This document shows, one piece after another, positions 7,359 through 14,930 of a stretch of 23,701 nt of DNA. The notes under the pieces were generated by a model. It made no database searches, was not told the origin of the DNA, and saw only the letters and a program-made list of their open reading frames with translations. This DNA is from Fen-7 sp041494285. Its GTDB lineage: Archaea > Halobacteriota > Methanosarcinia > Methanotrichales > Methanotrichaceae. The stretch spans positions 1 through 23,701 of the forward strand of contig JBGQAL010000022.1 in NCBI GenBank assembly GCA_041494285.1. Direction: 5' to 3'. Every line of letters begins with the position of its first letter. The stretch's first letter is position 1. Position numbers and translations under genes: made by a program.

Positions 7359-8626
7359 TGTCGCTCACCACCGCTAAGGGCTAGGGGAACTATTCGAGTC
7401 ATGTGGGTATCAGGGCCGTACACCTCGATAGGAACCCCCAGCATCTCTCCCAGCTCGCGCATGAGCTTAAGACCGATCTCGTAGTTGGGCCCACCCCTGC
7501 GCACGTAGATCTTCACCCCAGCATCGCGAAGAATGTCCTGGTACTCCTTGAGGGCCATGACGATTCCCTTGAAGGTTTTGGCCACGTCGGTGAAGTTGGC
7601 TATGGCCCCTCCGATCATTAGCACCTTTCCTTTGGGGTCCTTCTCTCGGGTCATTAGATCAAGGATGGTCTTGCAGTACAGGTAGGTCTCCTCGGTATTG
7701 GGGTCGCCGCTGTACTCGCCGTAGTTGGCCAGCTCTCCCGCGTGACCAAGATCACAGATTGTGTCGGCGTAGATAACGCTGGCCCCGCCGCCCGCAACCA
7801 TTGTCCACACCTTTCCCTTGGGGTTAAGAATGGTAAGCTTCAGGGAGGCTCCGGTCTTCGAGTCCAGATCTTTTATGAACAGCTCCTCGTCGCACATGGT
7901 CCTGCCGAAGGGCTCCGGGAAGGCCAATCCATCCCACTTTTTGCTCTGCCAGTACTCTTCTGCGTCGTCGAGCTTTGCCACAAGGTCAAGTGGAACTACG
8001 GACCCATTGTCGAAGGTGAAGGGGTTGATCTCCAGGTAAGCGAATCCCAGGTCGATATAGAAACGGTAAAGGGCTTTGATGAAGGATGCTAGGACAGGAA
8101 GCCTGTCCCCTAGAGAAGACGGCAGCTTGGAGTGCAGATCGATCTTGTCTATGCCCTCCAGGATGTCAACTCGAACCTGAACAATCTTGTCCCACTTTTC
8201 CTCAACACAGATGCCTCCTTCAGGTGAGAAATAAATGTTGTCGCCAGCATAGTCTGAGCTGATGGCCACGTAGAGCTCCTCGTGATGGGGCACGAAGGGC
8301 TCCACCAGGAAATGAGTCAACTTTCCTTCCACGCCTCCGACTACGGCCTCGGATCCCATGTTCTCCTCAAGGTATGCTCGTGCCTCGTTCCAGGTCGCAT
8401 CCAGAAGAACCAGGCCAAGCTTCCCTCTTTTGCCAAAGAGCTGGTCCGGCTTTACGACGAGCTTTTTGGCCTTCAGCCAGGGATTCTCGGCCGCGAGACT
8501 GTCCAAATCCGTGTCCGGGCTCACAAGGGCGATCTCCCCTCTGTAAGAGAAATCCGTGAGGTAATCGGGAAGGTATTTGGCCAGCATGCGTTTCGCATCG
8601 TATTCCCTTATGCCTCTCTGTGCCAT
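7355..8626 (-). CDS. aclB: ATP-citrate lyase, small subunit (AclB)
   Basis: The product matches the N-terminal, ATP-grasp (succinyl-CoA-synthetase-beta-like) half of ATP-citrate lyase along its whole length. Visible landmarks are VVKPDQLFGKRGKLGL (about residues 57-72), the FLVEPFVPH strand, YLEINPF with its metal-binding Glu-Asn, GASLKLTILNPKG and VWTMVAGGGASV. A short tail after the THMTRIVPLAL motif ends the protein. ATG at 8626 (MAQRGIREYDAKR, 423 residues) is preferred over GTG at 8638 because it has GGTGGT 7 nt upstream and matches the usual N-terminus. It is the first gene of the operon, which continues into aclA, the aconitase-like gene and probably the PHP gene. Confidence 0.95.
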   Translation of the reverse strand: MAQRGIREYDAKRMLAKYLPDYLTDFSYRGEIALVSPDTDLDSLAAENPWLKAKKLVVKPDQLFGKRGKLGLVLLDATWNEARAYLEENMGSEAVVGGVEGKLTHFLVEPFVPHHEELYVAISSDYAGDNIYFSPEGGICVEEKWDKIVQVRVDILEGIDKIDLHSKLPSSLGDRLPVLASFIKALYRFYIDLGFAYLEINPFTFDNGSVVPLDLVAKLDDAEEYWQSKKWDGLAFPEPFGRTMCDEELFIKDLDSKTGASLKLTILNPKGKVWTMVAGGGASVIYADTICDLGHAGELANYGEYSGDPNTEETYLYCKTILDLMTREKDPKGKVLMIGGAIANFTDVAKTFKGIVMALKEYQDILRDAGVKIYVRRGGPNYEIGLKLMRELGEMLGVPIEVYGPDTHMTRIVPLALSGGERQ

Positions 8627-8721
8627 GTCCAAAACCACCTTCGCCGTCCTAACGTCATTCCCATTTACAAACCTTTCTGAAGAATTGGGCTTTCCGCAAT
8701 GGATCTTCTTTGGAAAAGCTG

Positions 8722-8730
8722 AAATATTTA
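8722..8730 (+). promoter_or_regulatory. TATA box of the zinc-ribbon methyltransferase-like gene
   Basis: AAATATTTA, preceded by a purine-rich BRE-like GCTG, is centred about 23 nt before ATG 8749. This spacing predicts a transcript starting at or next to the start codon, i.e. leaderless. It also argues against the upstream TTG (8710), which would lie before the promoter. The opposite-strand promoter for aclBA must lie in the same short interval, but only a weak TTTGTAAAT-like candidate is seen. Confidence 0.55.
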
Positions 8731-8748
8731 CCTGCAGTCCAGAGGATC

Positions 8749-9747
8749 ATGGACTGCCCCTGCTGCGGAAAAGACTGTGTCCGACCTGCACAAGAGGTCT
8801 TGGCAAGCATCGACACAATGTACATGGCCTGCCCCGATTGCGCGGCAGATCCCAATCTAGACAAAAGCCGCCCTTTTAAGGATCTGCCGGAGCGCATATA
8901 TCGCTGCAATTCGTGCGGCAGAGCACCCCTGGATGTCGTCATGCTGGATGCATTGAACATCCTTGTAGAGATGGGGCTGCGCGACAAAGGAGACAACTTG
9001 CGCAGCGTGGGCTCACCGCTCATCGCCGTCGGCTACAAGTTGGCTTATCCTCCCCGTCTTGGACCAAAGTCCCTGATCATCGTCGGAGAGCGTCTGAACA
9101 AAAATGCTGCAGAGGCAATTTTGAGTCGCATTCCCGAGGTCAAAGGTGTCATCCTGAGCGGCGGAGTGCCGGGTGTGGTTGATTCTGAGATGGCTCCCCG
9201 GGAGTGGAGCCTTCTGGCCGGGTGTGACATGCGAGGTGACGTAGTCCAGAGCCTGTTTGGAGAGCTGGTCATCTACAGGAGCCAGTCCAAAATACACATC
9301 GAGTTTCCCAGACAGGGCTCACCGAAGATGAAGATCCTGGAGAGCCTGTACTTTAAGGGCAAGATGACAGATGTAGTGGATGGTCTTTGCGGCCCGGGAA
9401 CCCTAGGGCTGATGTGTGTTCTGGCCGGGGCCAGGCGCGTCGTGCTGAACGACATCTGGCTTCCTGCGGTGGAGAACGTCATGCTGAACCTGGAAGCTAA
9501 CAAGGCCTTTCTGGGGATAGAGAATATAGAGCGGCTGGAGCGTCCCACGGATGCGGTGGCTGACGAGCCTGTCCTGGTCGGGCGAGCATCGGGGGCTTGT
9601 GAGATAGAAGTATATCATGGCGACCTGAAAAGGCTTTTCTCGAAGGCAAGGCCGGCAAGCCTCTGCCTCATCGACCATTTCCCTGGCTCGGATACCCGTC
9701 GACTGGAAGAGGTCTGTCGCTGCTGCGTAGAGACTGTAATAGTGTAG
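8749..9747 (+). CDS. Zinc-ribbon SAM-methyltransferase-like protein
   Basis: The 332-residue protein has three cysteine clusters at the N-terminus: CPCCGKDC (3-10), CPDC (28-31) and CNSCG (53-57), suggesting one or two zinc ribbons. The C-terminal half has a class I SAM-binding glycine motif DGLCGPGTLG (211-220), an acidic second motif VVLND (231-235), and a helix like those in tRNA methyltransferases of the Trm1/Trm5 kind. A DHFPGSD stretch (309-315) may be the catalytic strand. I do not recognise a characterised homologue; it looks like a conserved methanogen protein. Nucleic-acid or protein methylation are both possible. ATG 8749 is chosen from the TATA position. It is divergent from the ATP-citrate lyase operon. 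Confidence 0.75.
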   Translation: MDCPCCGKDCVRPAQEVLASIDTMYMACPDCAADPNLDKSRPFKDLPERIYRCNSCGRAPLDVVMLDALNILVEMGLRDKGDNLRSVGSPLIAVGYKLAYPPRLGPKSLIIVGERLNKNAAEAILSRIPEVKGVILSGGVPGVVDSEMAPREWSLLAGCDMRGDVVQSLFGELVIYRSQSKIHIEFPRQGSPKMKILESLYFKGKMTDVVDGLCGPGTLGLMCVLAGARRVVLNDIWLPAVENVMLNLEANKAFLGIENIERLERPTDAVADEPVLVGRASGACEIEVYHGDLKRLFSKARPASLCLIDHFPGSDTRRLEEVCRCCVETVIV

Positions 9748-9809
9748 CCTGGTGTATGTGCAGATGTAAATGGATGTACATACACAGGACGGAAGCAAAA
9801 GAAATTAAG

Positions 9810-9884
9810 TGGGACAGCGCGGATTCGAACCGCGGTCCAAGAGTCCCAAACCCTCGAGGATAGACCAGGCTACCCCACTGTCCC
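9810..9884 (-). tRNA. tRNA-Pro (anticodon TGG)
   Basis: The reverse complement folds into a complete cloverleaf. The 7-bp acceptor GGGACAG pairs with CTGTCCC and is followed by discriminator A. The T arm reads CGCGG-TTCGAAT-CCGCG. The anticodon loop TTTGGGA carries TGG, decoding proline CCN codons. The D-arm start GGGGTAGCCTGGT is typical of archaeal tRNA-Pro. The anticodon stem is weak, with G-U pairs (GAGGG with CTCTT). CCA is not encoded, which fits archaea. No intron is present. A T-rich stretch follows at lower coordinates and may end transcription. Confidence 0.93.
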
Positions 9885-9916
9885 ATGGATAGCGACCTCT
9901 AGTGTAGCTGAAGTCC

Positions 9917-10999
9917 TTAAAAGCTTTTTGCCACGCCCTCGTTCACAGGAGGCCTGACCGCGTCGCGGTTGACCTTCCGGATTAGATAGGCCATGGACGC
10001 TCCGCCTAGAACAGTCAGGAACCAGAGCTGAATTAGCCGGATCAAGATTGTGGCCGCCACGGCTGCGTGCATCGGCACGCCTATGGCGTTGAAGAGGGTG
10101 ATCATGACAATGTCCACAAGCCCCAGACCTCCAGGCAGGAAAAGAGGTAGCATCTGCAAGAAGATCATGACCGCATAAACGGCGAATACCGCCCTTACAG
10201 GCACCTCCAGGCCCATGGACCTGAAGGTAAGAAAGGCTACCAGAGTCATGGAGAACCATCCCGCGATGGCCCAAAAAGTGCTGATGAAGAGCGTTCGCTT
10301 GTGGTTTATCAGCATCATCATGGATTCATGGAACTGGCCCATTATCCCTTGACACTTCATCCTATCTACGTGGACGCGAAATATCCTCTCAACCTGGTCT
10401 ATGAGGGCGAAGGTTATCCTCTCAAGCCAGCCATCCACATAGCAGACTCCGAAGAAGCCTACATTTATCAATAGAAGAAAAGCGGCTATGCCTGTACAGG
10501 CTGCCAGGGCCCATTCAGGCACGTCCGTGGAAAGAGAGAGAAATATCAAGCCTACGATCGTTCCAAGGATGAAAGGTATGAAGGCGATTATCCTGCTAGC
10601 AGCAACAGTAGCAGAGGTCTTATCGATTCTCGAGCTGCCGGCGAGTTTGTCCAGAAAGTAGATCCTGGCAGTCTCGCCCGAGAAGCTTCCTGAGGGGATG
10701 ATGTTGTTCATGAAGATGCAGGACATGTAAATTAGAAAGATATCCCTGGTGGGCACCCTGTAGTCGAACTTCCTGACTATCACCTGCCAGGCCATAGAGT
10801 CGAAGAGAATGCCTAAAACCGCAAGCACAAACCCCACTGAAAAAACGGCCAGATCGACATTTCCGAGGCTCCTCATGACCTCCTGGAATCCCACGTGGTA
10901 GAGGTACACGAAATAGACGCCAATGCCAATGGCGATTAAAGCCAAAGACTTGCCAGGATGTAAGGTAGGAAGCTCTATCTCGTGGTTCACAATGGTCAA
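9917..10999 (-). CDS. Flippase-like integral membrane protein (UPF0104/LPG synthase TM family)
   Basis: This is a polytopic membrane protein of about 360 residues with roughly eight hydrophobic helices. Motifs typical of the lysylphosphatidylglycerol-synthase transmembrane family are present: MNNIIPSGSFSGETARIYFL (about 98-117) after helix 3, and LPGGLGLVDIVMI (about 294-306) near the end. Archaeal members have been linked to lipid or polyprenol-linked sugar transfer or flipping, e.g. AglD-like protein N-glycosylation, but no substrate can be named. The start is uncertain: TTG at 10999 gives the longest frame, whereas GTG at 10990 sits about 27 nt after a CTTTTAAC box and would suit a leaderless mRNA. 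The N-terminus is short and cytoplasmic either way. Confidence 0.85.
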   Translation of the reverse strand: MTIVNHEIELPTLHPGKSLALIAIGIGVYFVYLYHVGFQEVMRSLGNVDLAVFSVGFVLAVLGILFDSMAWQVIVRKFDYRVPTRDIFLIYMSCIFMNNIIPSGSFSGETARIYFLDKLAGSSRIDKTSATVAASRIIAFIPFILGTIVGLIFLSLSTDVPEWALAACTGIAAFLLLINVGFFGVCYVDGWLERITFALIDQVERIFRVHVDRMKCQGIMGQFHESMMMLINHKRTLFISTFWAIAGWFSMTLVAFLTFRSMGLEVPVRAVFAVYAVMIFLQMLPLFLPGGLGLVDIVMITLFNAIGVPMHAAVAATILIRLIQLWFLTVLGGASMAYLIRKVNRDAVRPPVNEGVAKSF

Positions 11000-11085
11000 A
11001 GAGGATGGCAGTGGTTAAAAGTCTTCCCTTTGATCATCTTTTGTATTTCTTGGTCTTATCTGTGATCCAATCTAACGGTCCTTCT

Positions 11086-11100
11086 TCGAAAGCTATTTAA
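11086..11100 (+). promoter_or_regulatory. BRE/TATA promoter of the DUF5350-type gene
   Basis: TCGAAAG (BRE-like, 11086-11092) is followed directly by CTATTTAA (11093-11100). The TATA centre lies about 29 nt before ATG 11126, so the transcript probably starts within a few bases of the start codon. Confidence 0.6.
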
Positions 11101-11125
11101 TGCAGGCTAAGCTTAGATCAGCCTC

Positions 11126-11305
11126 ATGGGAAAGACAGGAAGCATAGTATGGGTTAAGATAAAGGGTAGAAAAGGACAGGTCAGGCAGGTAGCGAAGTCA
11201 GAGACAATATATAAGAAGCCCGGTCCAATGCAGAGGTACACGGCAGCAGGCTCAAGGGTCAAGAAAATAAAGAGATCTTCCAAGGCCACCCAGGTTAGAG
11301 CGTGA
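11126..11305 (+). CDS. Small basic methanogen protein (DUF5350 type)
   Basis: An ATG at 11126 opens a 59-codon frame ending at TGA 11303-11305. The product is very rich in Lys and Arg and contains MGKTGSIVWVKIK at the start and KKPGPMQRYTAAG in the middle, which match the small DUF5350 family of methanogens as I recall it. Its size and charge suggest a nucleic-acid or ribosome-associated role, but none is established. It has its own BRE/TATA promoter just upstream and is divergent from the flippase-like gene. Confidence 0.8.
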   Translation: MGKTGSIVWVKIKGRKGQVRQVAKSETIYKKPGPMQRYTAAGSRVKKIKRSSKATQVRA

Positions 11306-11850
11306 TCTTTTCGGGCTTAAGTCCTGTAAATATAGTGAGATAGTCCTGAAAATAAAAGTTGACAGGGCAGAACTAGAATTATATTAGCTGCCTTATAGCT
11401 TTCAACTTCGCAAGCCCAGGTTGACGCACAGGATCTACAAAATAGCGGCAGGAGATTCAACTTGCCGCGGATCCAAAAGCTATCGAGATTGTCAGGGTAA
11501 GGCTAAGGGTGATTGTGGGCGCGGAGCTTGTTCTGTCAAACTGATATTGAATGAGTTCAAGGGTTAAACTGGATTAACTTCTTTTCTTGTGTGCGTCAAA
11601 AGTGTGAATTATTACTACATCTTCCTAAAAAATGAACACTAGTGATCACCGAAAGCATCTATATGTAGGGCCTGATACGACATTAGGCTAAAGAGGTTTA
11701 GCTTGGCGGCAGTTCGATCTTGGCCATGACTAGCTCAATCTAACCTCAAGATGGTATTGAACCAAGCGTGGTTGTACAAATATCGCAGTAGATGATCTTG
11801 CTTGACGAAGGCCAGAAGAACGGTGAAGCATTAACCGGTGCTTAAGGAAG
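11306..11850. other. Largely non-coding interval
   Basis: This stretch between two small genes holds one possible cysteine-rich mini-gene (11421-11567). A 17-codon frame (about 11793-11846) just before the next gene reads as peptide but cannot be supported. No tRNA, clear terminator or repeat array is seen. Confidence 0.4.
11421..11567 (+). CDS. Possible 48-residue cysteine-rich peptide
   Basis: A TTG at 11421 opens a frame to TAA 11565-11567. The predicted peptide has four cysteines in an even pattern (STCRGSKSYRDCQGKAKGDC, then GRGAC) and many Lys/Gly residues, which would suit a metal-binding or disulfide-knotted mini-protein. There is no convincing ribosome-binding site and the start codon is weak, so it may be the tail of a decayed gene or chance. 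No family is recognised. Confidence 0.2.
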   Translation: MTHRIYKIAAGDSTCRGSKSYRDCQGKAKGDCGRGACSVKLILNEFKG

Positions 11851-12051
11851 ATGGAGATCGATAAGAACCGCAGCATGTATTTGATGATGCTCTATGTCTA
11901 CTTGAAATCGTATCAAGAAGCCATTGACGATTTTGAGGTGGCAATAAAGAACATCGGTTACCCAGACGAAGCCCTGATGGCTATCAAGCAGAAGTTCAGC
12001 GAGAGGGTGGACAGGGTATCAAAAGAACTTGCGGAAGCTAAGGACCAGTAA
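11851..12051 (+). CDS. Small helical protein, unknown function
   Basis: The 66-residue product is predicted almost wholly helical and charged, with YLKSYQEAIDDFEVAI in the first half and a heptad-like RVDRVSKELAEAKDQ end that could form a coiled coil. It has no signal peptide or membrane segment. AAGGAAG lies directly before the ATG, closer than ideal. Its codon use looks normal. I do not recognise the family; a conserved lineage-specific protein is likely. Confidence 0.55.
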   Translation: MEIDKNRSMYLMMLYVYLKSYQEAIDDFEVAIKNIGYPDEALMAIKQKFSERVDRVSKELAEAKDQ

Positions 12052-12283
12052 GCCCGATTGCAAGCAACTTCGATCGAATTCTGCATTCGGAAAGTCTCTT
12101 CTTAGTCTCTGAAACCATATTTTTTTAGGGGTCCATGATCAGCTTAGGGATTACATCACTTGGGATGGTATGGATTGGAGCTACATGGCTTGTATATATA
12201 CGGCTTTTTGCAGAAGCTATAATTTAGATATCCGTAAATATTTTCCATCCAATAGTAATAAATAGTTTCAGATGTAAATAATA
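12052..12283. other. Non-coding interval before the candidate RNA
   Basis: No open frame is credible here. It is AT-rich and ends in the promoter of the candidate structured RNA. Confidence 0.4.
12256..12265 (+). promoter_or_regulatory. TATA box for the candidate structured RNA
   Basis: TAATAAATAG is centred about 24 nt upstream of the first paired base of the structured element at 12284, the spacing expected between an archaeal TATA box and the transcription start. The BRE is not distinct. Confidence 0.45.
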
Positions 12284-12386
12284 GTGAAGTCCAGGGAAAG
12301 CTTAGCCGTCACCCGTTTAAGCGGGCGTTAGGATGTTCCCTTTAAAAAGGGGCCCATACCTCATGCGACTTTTCCTTGGACTTCAC
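12284..12386 (+). ncRNA. Candidate structured RNA, 103 nt, three-way junction
   Basis: The ends pair as a 17-bp helix: GTGAAGTCCA (12284-12293) pairs perfectly with TGGACTTCAC (12377-12386), and the helix continues through G-U, G-C, G-C and three A-T pairs to a closing G-U at 12300/12370. Inside are two hairpins. One has CCCG (12312-12315) pairing with CGGG (12322-12325). The other spans 12331-12360, with CCCTT/AAGGG closed by a TAAA loop and an outer GG-ATG/CAT-CC stem. The G-U pairs work only if the plus strand is transcribed. A TATA box lies 24 nt upstream and a short T-run (CTTTTG) follows at 12390. It does not match tRNA, 5S rRNA, SRP RNA, RNase P RNA or C/D-box patterns. A small transposon-like palindrome is the alternative. 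Confidence 0.5.
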
Positions 12387-12867
12387 CTGACTTTTGTCGT
12401 GACCTATTTCATCTAATCTATTTGACTAAATCCTATTCCGTCTCAACCTGGCTTCGAGAAGTTAATCCTGGTTAGTCTACTTTGATTACCTTTTTCATAC
12501 AATTATAAAAAAACGTACCGCGACGAGCTGCAAAAATTTCTATAAAAAAAGAAAATCGCCCATAAAAAAGTTTAGCTCAAGTGACACCATCCCATCCATC
12601 CTAAACTCCGGGGCAATTAATAACTATACGAAACTATAATGTCTTCTGACATCGATAAGAAAATCAAGCTTATAAATCGGCATGGTTACTACTCTTAACC
12701 ATGACCTATTACCTATCGGACCCTTAATTGAGGCTGATTTGGGGAATTAACTATTCTTAGTGCGCCTTTGGTTAATAAAGATGGCGAAGTTTAGGATCCA
12801 TGAGATCTGAGATGGGGTATAGCCTAAGTCAGTCCATTCACGCATGCAATTCTCGTCTACCAAAGGC
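12387..12867. other. Non-coding interval with an orphan promoter
   Basis: No supported gene lies between the candidate RNA and the secreted-protein gene. A 61-codon minus-strand frame (12747-12932) overlaps the end of that gene and is not accepted. The interval contains a promoter-like TATA with a dyad at 12671-12703. Confidence 0.4.
12671..12703 (+). promoter_or_regulatory. TATA box with perfect 8-bp dyad at the predicted start
   Basis: TATAAAT (12671-12677) in an AT-rich context is followed by CATGGTTA (12681-12688), 7 nt, then the exact complement TAACCATG (12696-12703). The right arm lies where transcription would begin. Downstream on this strand there is only an 8-codon frame, and the following DNA is antisense to the secreted-protein gene. 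It could be a repressor-controlled promoter for a small or antisense RNA. Confidence 0.35.
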
Positions 12868-13476
12868 TTAGCAACGTTGAGCTTTTGGGCACCATTTGGA
12901 CTGATGGTCATGGTTGCAGTCGAGGGTTGCATAGGCGCCTTTAATGTTAAGAGTGTTGAGCAGGTTATCGTTCAAATCCTTTGGCAGATTGCTGATGAGC
13001 TCAACTTTGGTCTTGCCGACCAAGACCTGTCCATAATTAGAGTTCTTGCTATCCTTCCAGTATTCCGCGTCTGTGACTCTGGAGTTCGTCATGGTGGATA
13101 CGTAGGATTCAACTTCAGCATTGCTGCCGTCTATTGTTCTCTTTATCAGAGAAGGATCCCGGATCTCCCCAGACTCATTTATCGCATCCAGTAGGAGCAC
13201 TTTCTGCCGGGTGCTAGAGAAGGTGGCATCCTGCCAATCATTGTAACTAATTACGCCTATGCAAGCTACGGTTTTGTTGTCTAAATTTACGTTGGCATAG
13301 TACCAGATAGAATCATTATCGCTTTGTGAACCCGTCACGACAATGGGCTGGGTTGACGCCCTCAGGTCAAAAGATATGCTATACGGTCCCGCAGACGCAA
13401 CTGTAGGTTTTGCAGAGGCTGAGATTGATAATATCAGCACAACGATCAGTGCAAGTAGTATCTTCATTATATCCAT
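12868..13476 (-). CDS. Secreted protein with signal peptide, unknown function
   Basis: The 202-residue product starts with a clear signal peptide (MKILLALIVVLILSISASA) and a short mature domain rich in Asp, Asn and Ser with several N-glycosylation sequons. A final beta-hairpin region (YGQVLVGKTKVELISNLP) precedes a Cys/His-containing tail. The layout resembles small exported proteins common in Methanosarcinales, but I cannot name a family. Two starts are possible: ATG 13476 or ATG 13467, the latter about 6 nt after GGGATGG. A TATA box (AAAAATATATAC, about 13543-13553 in reverse) predicts a leader of about 45 nt. The gene ends before a long non-coding interval. Confidence 0.75.
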   Translation of the reverse strand: MDIMKILLALIVVLILSISASAKPTVASAGPYSISFDLRASTQPIVVTGSQSDNDSIWYYANVNLDNKTVACIGVISYNDWQDATFSSTRQKVLLLDAINESGEIRDPSLIKRTIDGSNAEVESYVSTMTNSRVTDAEYWKDSKNSNYGQVLVGKTKVELISNLPKDLNDNLLNTLNIKGAYATLDCNHDHQSKWCPKAQRC

Positions 13477-13579
13477 CCCTTTTATTTCGATTCATCGATC
13501 AGAACTTCTTGATCTGATCTTGTACACGAATTCTGATAGTTTGTATATATTTTTATCAAGAAATTCGACCCCCTCGTGT

Positions 13580-14341
13580 TCAGCTTGGATGCAGGGAGTG
13601 TATGATCCCGACGAGAAACAGAGTTGCCACTATGACCGGCTGGTGGACTAGGTAGACCACCAACGAGTTTCTTCCCAGGGTGCCCAAGAGGTCAACTATA
13701 AAGGAGCCTGATAAGTCAGGCAGCTTGAAACCCCTCTTGCCATCCTGGTAAAATCTATTCCCCAGATACATTCCTATCAGGACGAGTCCAAACCAGGGGA
13801 TGATCGGAAAGTAATCCAGGGTATAAAAGTTATAGGGAACAAATCCCAGCCATAACAGCCAGGGGAAGTTAAAAGTGAGCCCCTGGAGATAAATGCCTAT
13901 CAAAATAAAAATTGATCCCGCAAAAAGATTGAAGGTGCGCAGCCTGAGGAAGGGATAGGCTAGAACTATTGAGACTCCAATGAAGTGGAGCACTCCGAAT
14001 ATAATGAACCCCCTGCCAATCAACAGATAAGTGGTCAGAGTAACGACCAACCCCAATGAGAATATCCTCAAACCTCTCTTGAAAAACATGAGGTAGAGCT
14101 TCTCAGGAACTTCTCGCATCCGGGATCTAGAAGCGCTCAGAGTCAAAGATGCTCCCACAAGAACTATGAAGATGGCAGCAGTGGCCTTGGCAAAGTACAG
14201 CCAGGATCCTGAGCGTACATCCAGAGGGTAGCCACCGAAATAGTTCAGGTCGTAGAGAAGGTGGTAGAAGACCATCATGACCACGGCCAGCCCTCTAATG
14301 AAATCCAGTTCCCAGAACCTGAAAGGTGAGCTATAATCCAT
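13580..14341 (-). CDS. DUF1624 / heparan-alpha-glucosaminide N-acetyltransferase-like membrane protein
   Basis: The 253-residue protein has about seven membrane helices. It begins with the family's signature WELDFIRGLAVVMMVFYHLL (10-29), including an Arg after the first strand and a His in helix 1 (His27) as in DUF1624/YeiB-like acyltransferases. Later segments (IPWFGLVLIGMYLG and GRNSLVVYLVHQPV) also match the family. Such proteins transfer acetyl or acyl groups to surface sugars or are of unknown role; no substrate is indicated here. ATG 14341 is chosen over the adjacent TTG. A TTTATAGG box centred about 27 nt upstream suggests a leaderless mRNA. Confidence 0.85.
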   Translation of the reverse strand: MDYSSPFRFWELDFIRGLAVVMMVFYHLLYDLNYFGGYPLDVRSGSWLYFAKATAAIFIVLVGASLTLSASRSRMREVPEKLYLMFFKRGLRIFSLGLVVTLTTYLLIGRGFIIFGVLHFIGVSIVLAYPFLRLRTFNLFAGSIFILIGIYLQGLTFNFPWLLWLGFVPYNFYTLDYFPIIPWFGLVLIGMYLGNRFYQDGKRGFKLPDLSGSFIVDLLGTLGRNSLVVYLVHQPVIVATLFLVGIIHSLHPS

Positions 14342-14468
14342 CAATTTGCAGTTGATATTAAACCTATAAATCCCATACTAAAAAAGCCTTCATGGGGCTA
14401 CTGGACCTAGCAACTTCATGGCTTGATCCAGCCATCGAGCCCAGAATAACTACCAAAAAGATTAAAAA

Positions 14469-14825
14469 TTATTTTGCTCCCTGATCCGTTTCCCAGATAC
14501 CAAAGGCATTGTTCTCAGTGTCCATACAGATGACAAAATACCCCATTCCGGGTACGGCCTTCTTTGGAACAATGATCTTGCCGCCCAGCTTCTCGACTTT
14601 GGCGGAGTATTCGTCTACGGAAGGAACTCCGATGTAGTCAGTAATCTGCTGGTCGGGGTGCATTCTCTTCATCATTCCCCCGCCCATGCCGTAGGTGTCG
14701 ACCATCATGTAATCCATATTCATACCCTTCACGTCTTCGATCTTCCATCCAAAGAGCTTAGTGTAAAATGTTTTTGCCCTTTTGAGATCATCGGCCGGTA
14801 TCTCAAAGTGAACTATGCTGGACAT
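14469..14825 (-). CDS. VOC-superfamily (glyoxalase-like) protein
   Basis: The 118-residue protein has the paired beta-alpha-beta-beta-beta layout of the vicinal oxygen chelate fold. It starts SSIVHFEIPADDLKRAKTFY, a hallmark of small glyoxalase/bleomycin-resistance-like proteins, and ends with DTENNAFGIWE. Possible metal ligands are His6 and Glu8 in the first half and Glu112 near the end, but the activity cannot be inferred. A methionine-rich segment (YGMGGGMMKRMHPD) in the middle is typical of this subgroup. A GAGGAG site lies 6 nt before the ATG. It appears to be a single-gene unit. Confidence 0.88.
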   Translation of the reverse strand: MSSIVHFEIPADDLKRAKTFYTKLFGWKIEDVKGMNMDYMMVDTYGMGGGMMKRMHPDQQITDYIGVPSVDEYSAKVEKLGGKIIVPKKAVPGMGYFVICMDTENNAFGIWETDQGAK

Positions 14826-14930
14826 TTTTTCTCCTCGCTTAATTGTACTCTATCTTAATGGCATTACATCCTTAATTAGTTTTTCATCTGGACGAGGATA
14901 TGCTTTGCATCGTTGCTCAAGGGGCATAGG

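Noticed and set aside
12747..12932. 61-codon minus-strand frame overlapping the end of the secreted-protein gene
   Set aside because: It overlaps a better-supported gene in another frame, has no ribosome-binding site and matches no family. A frameshifted extension of the secreted protein is possible but not shown.
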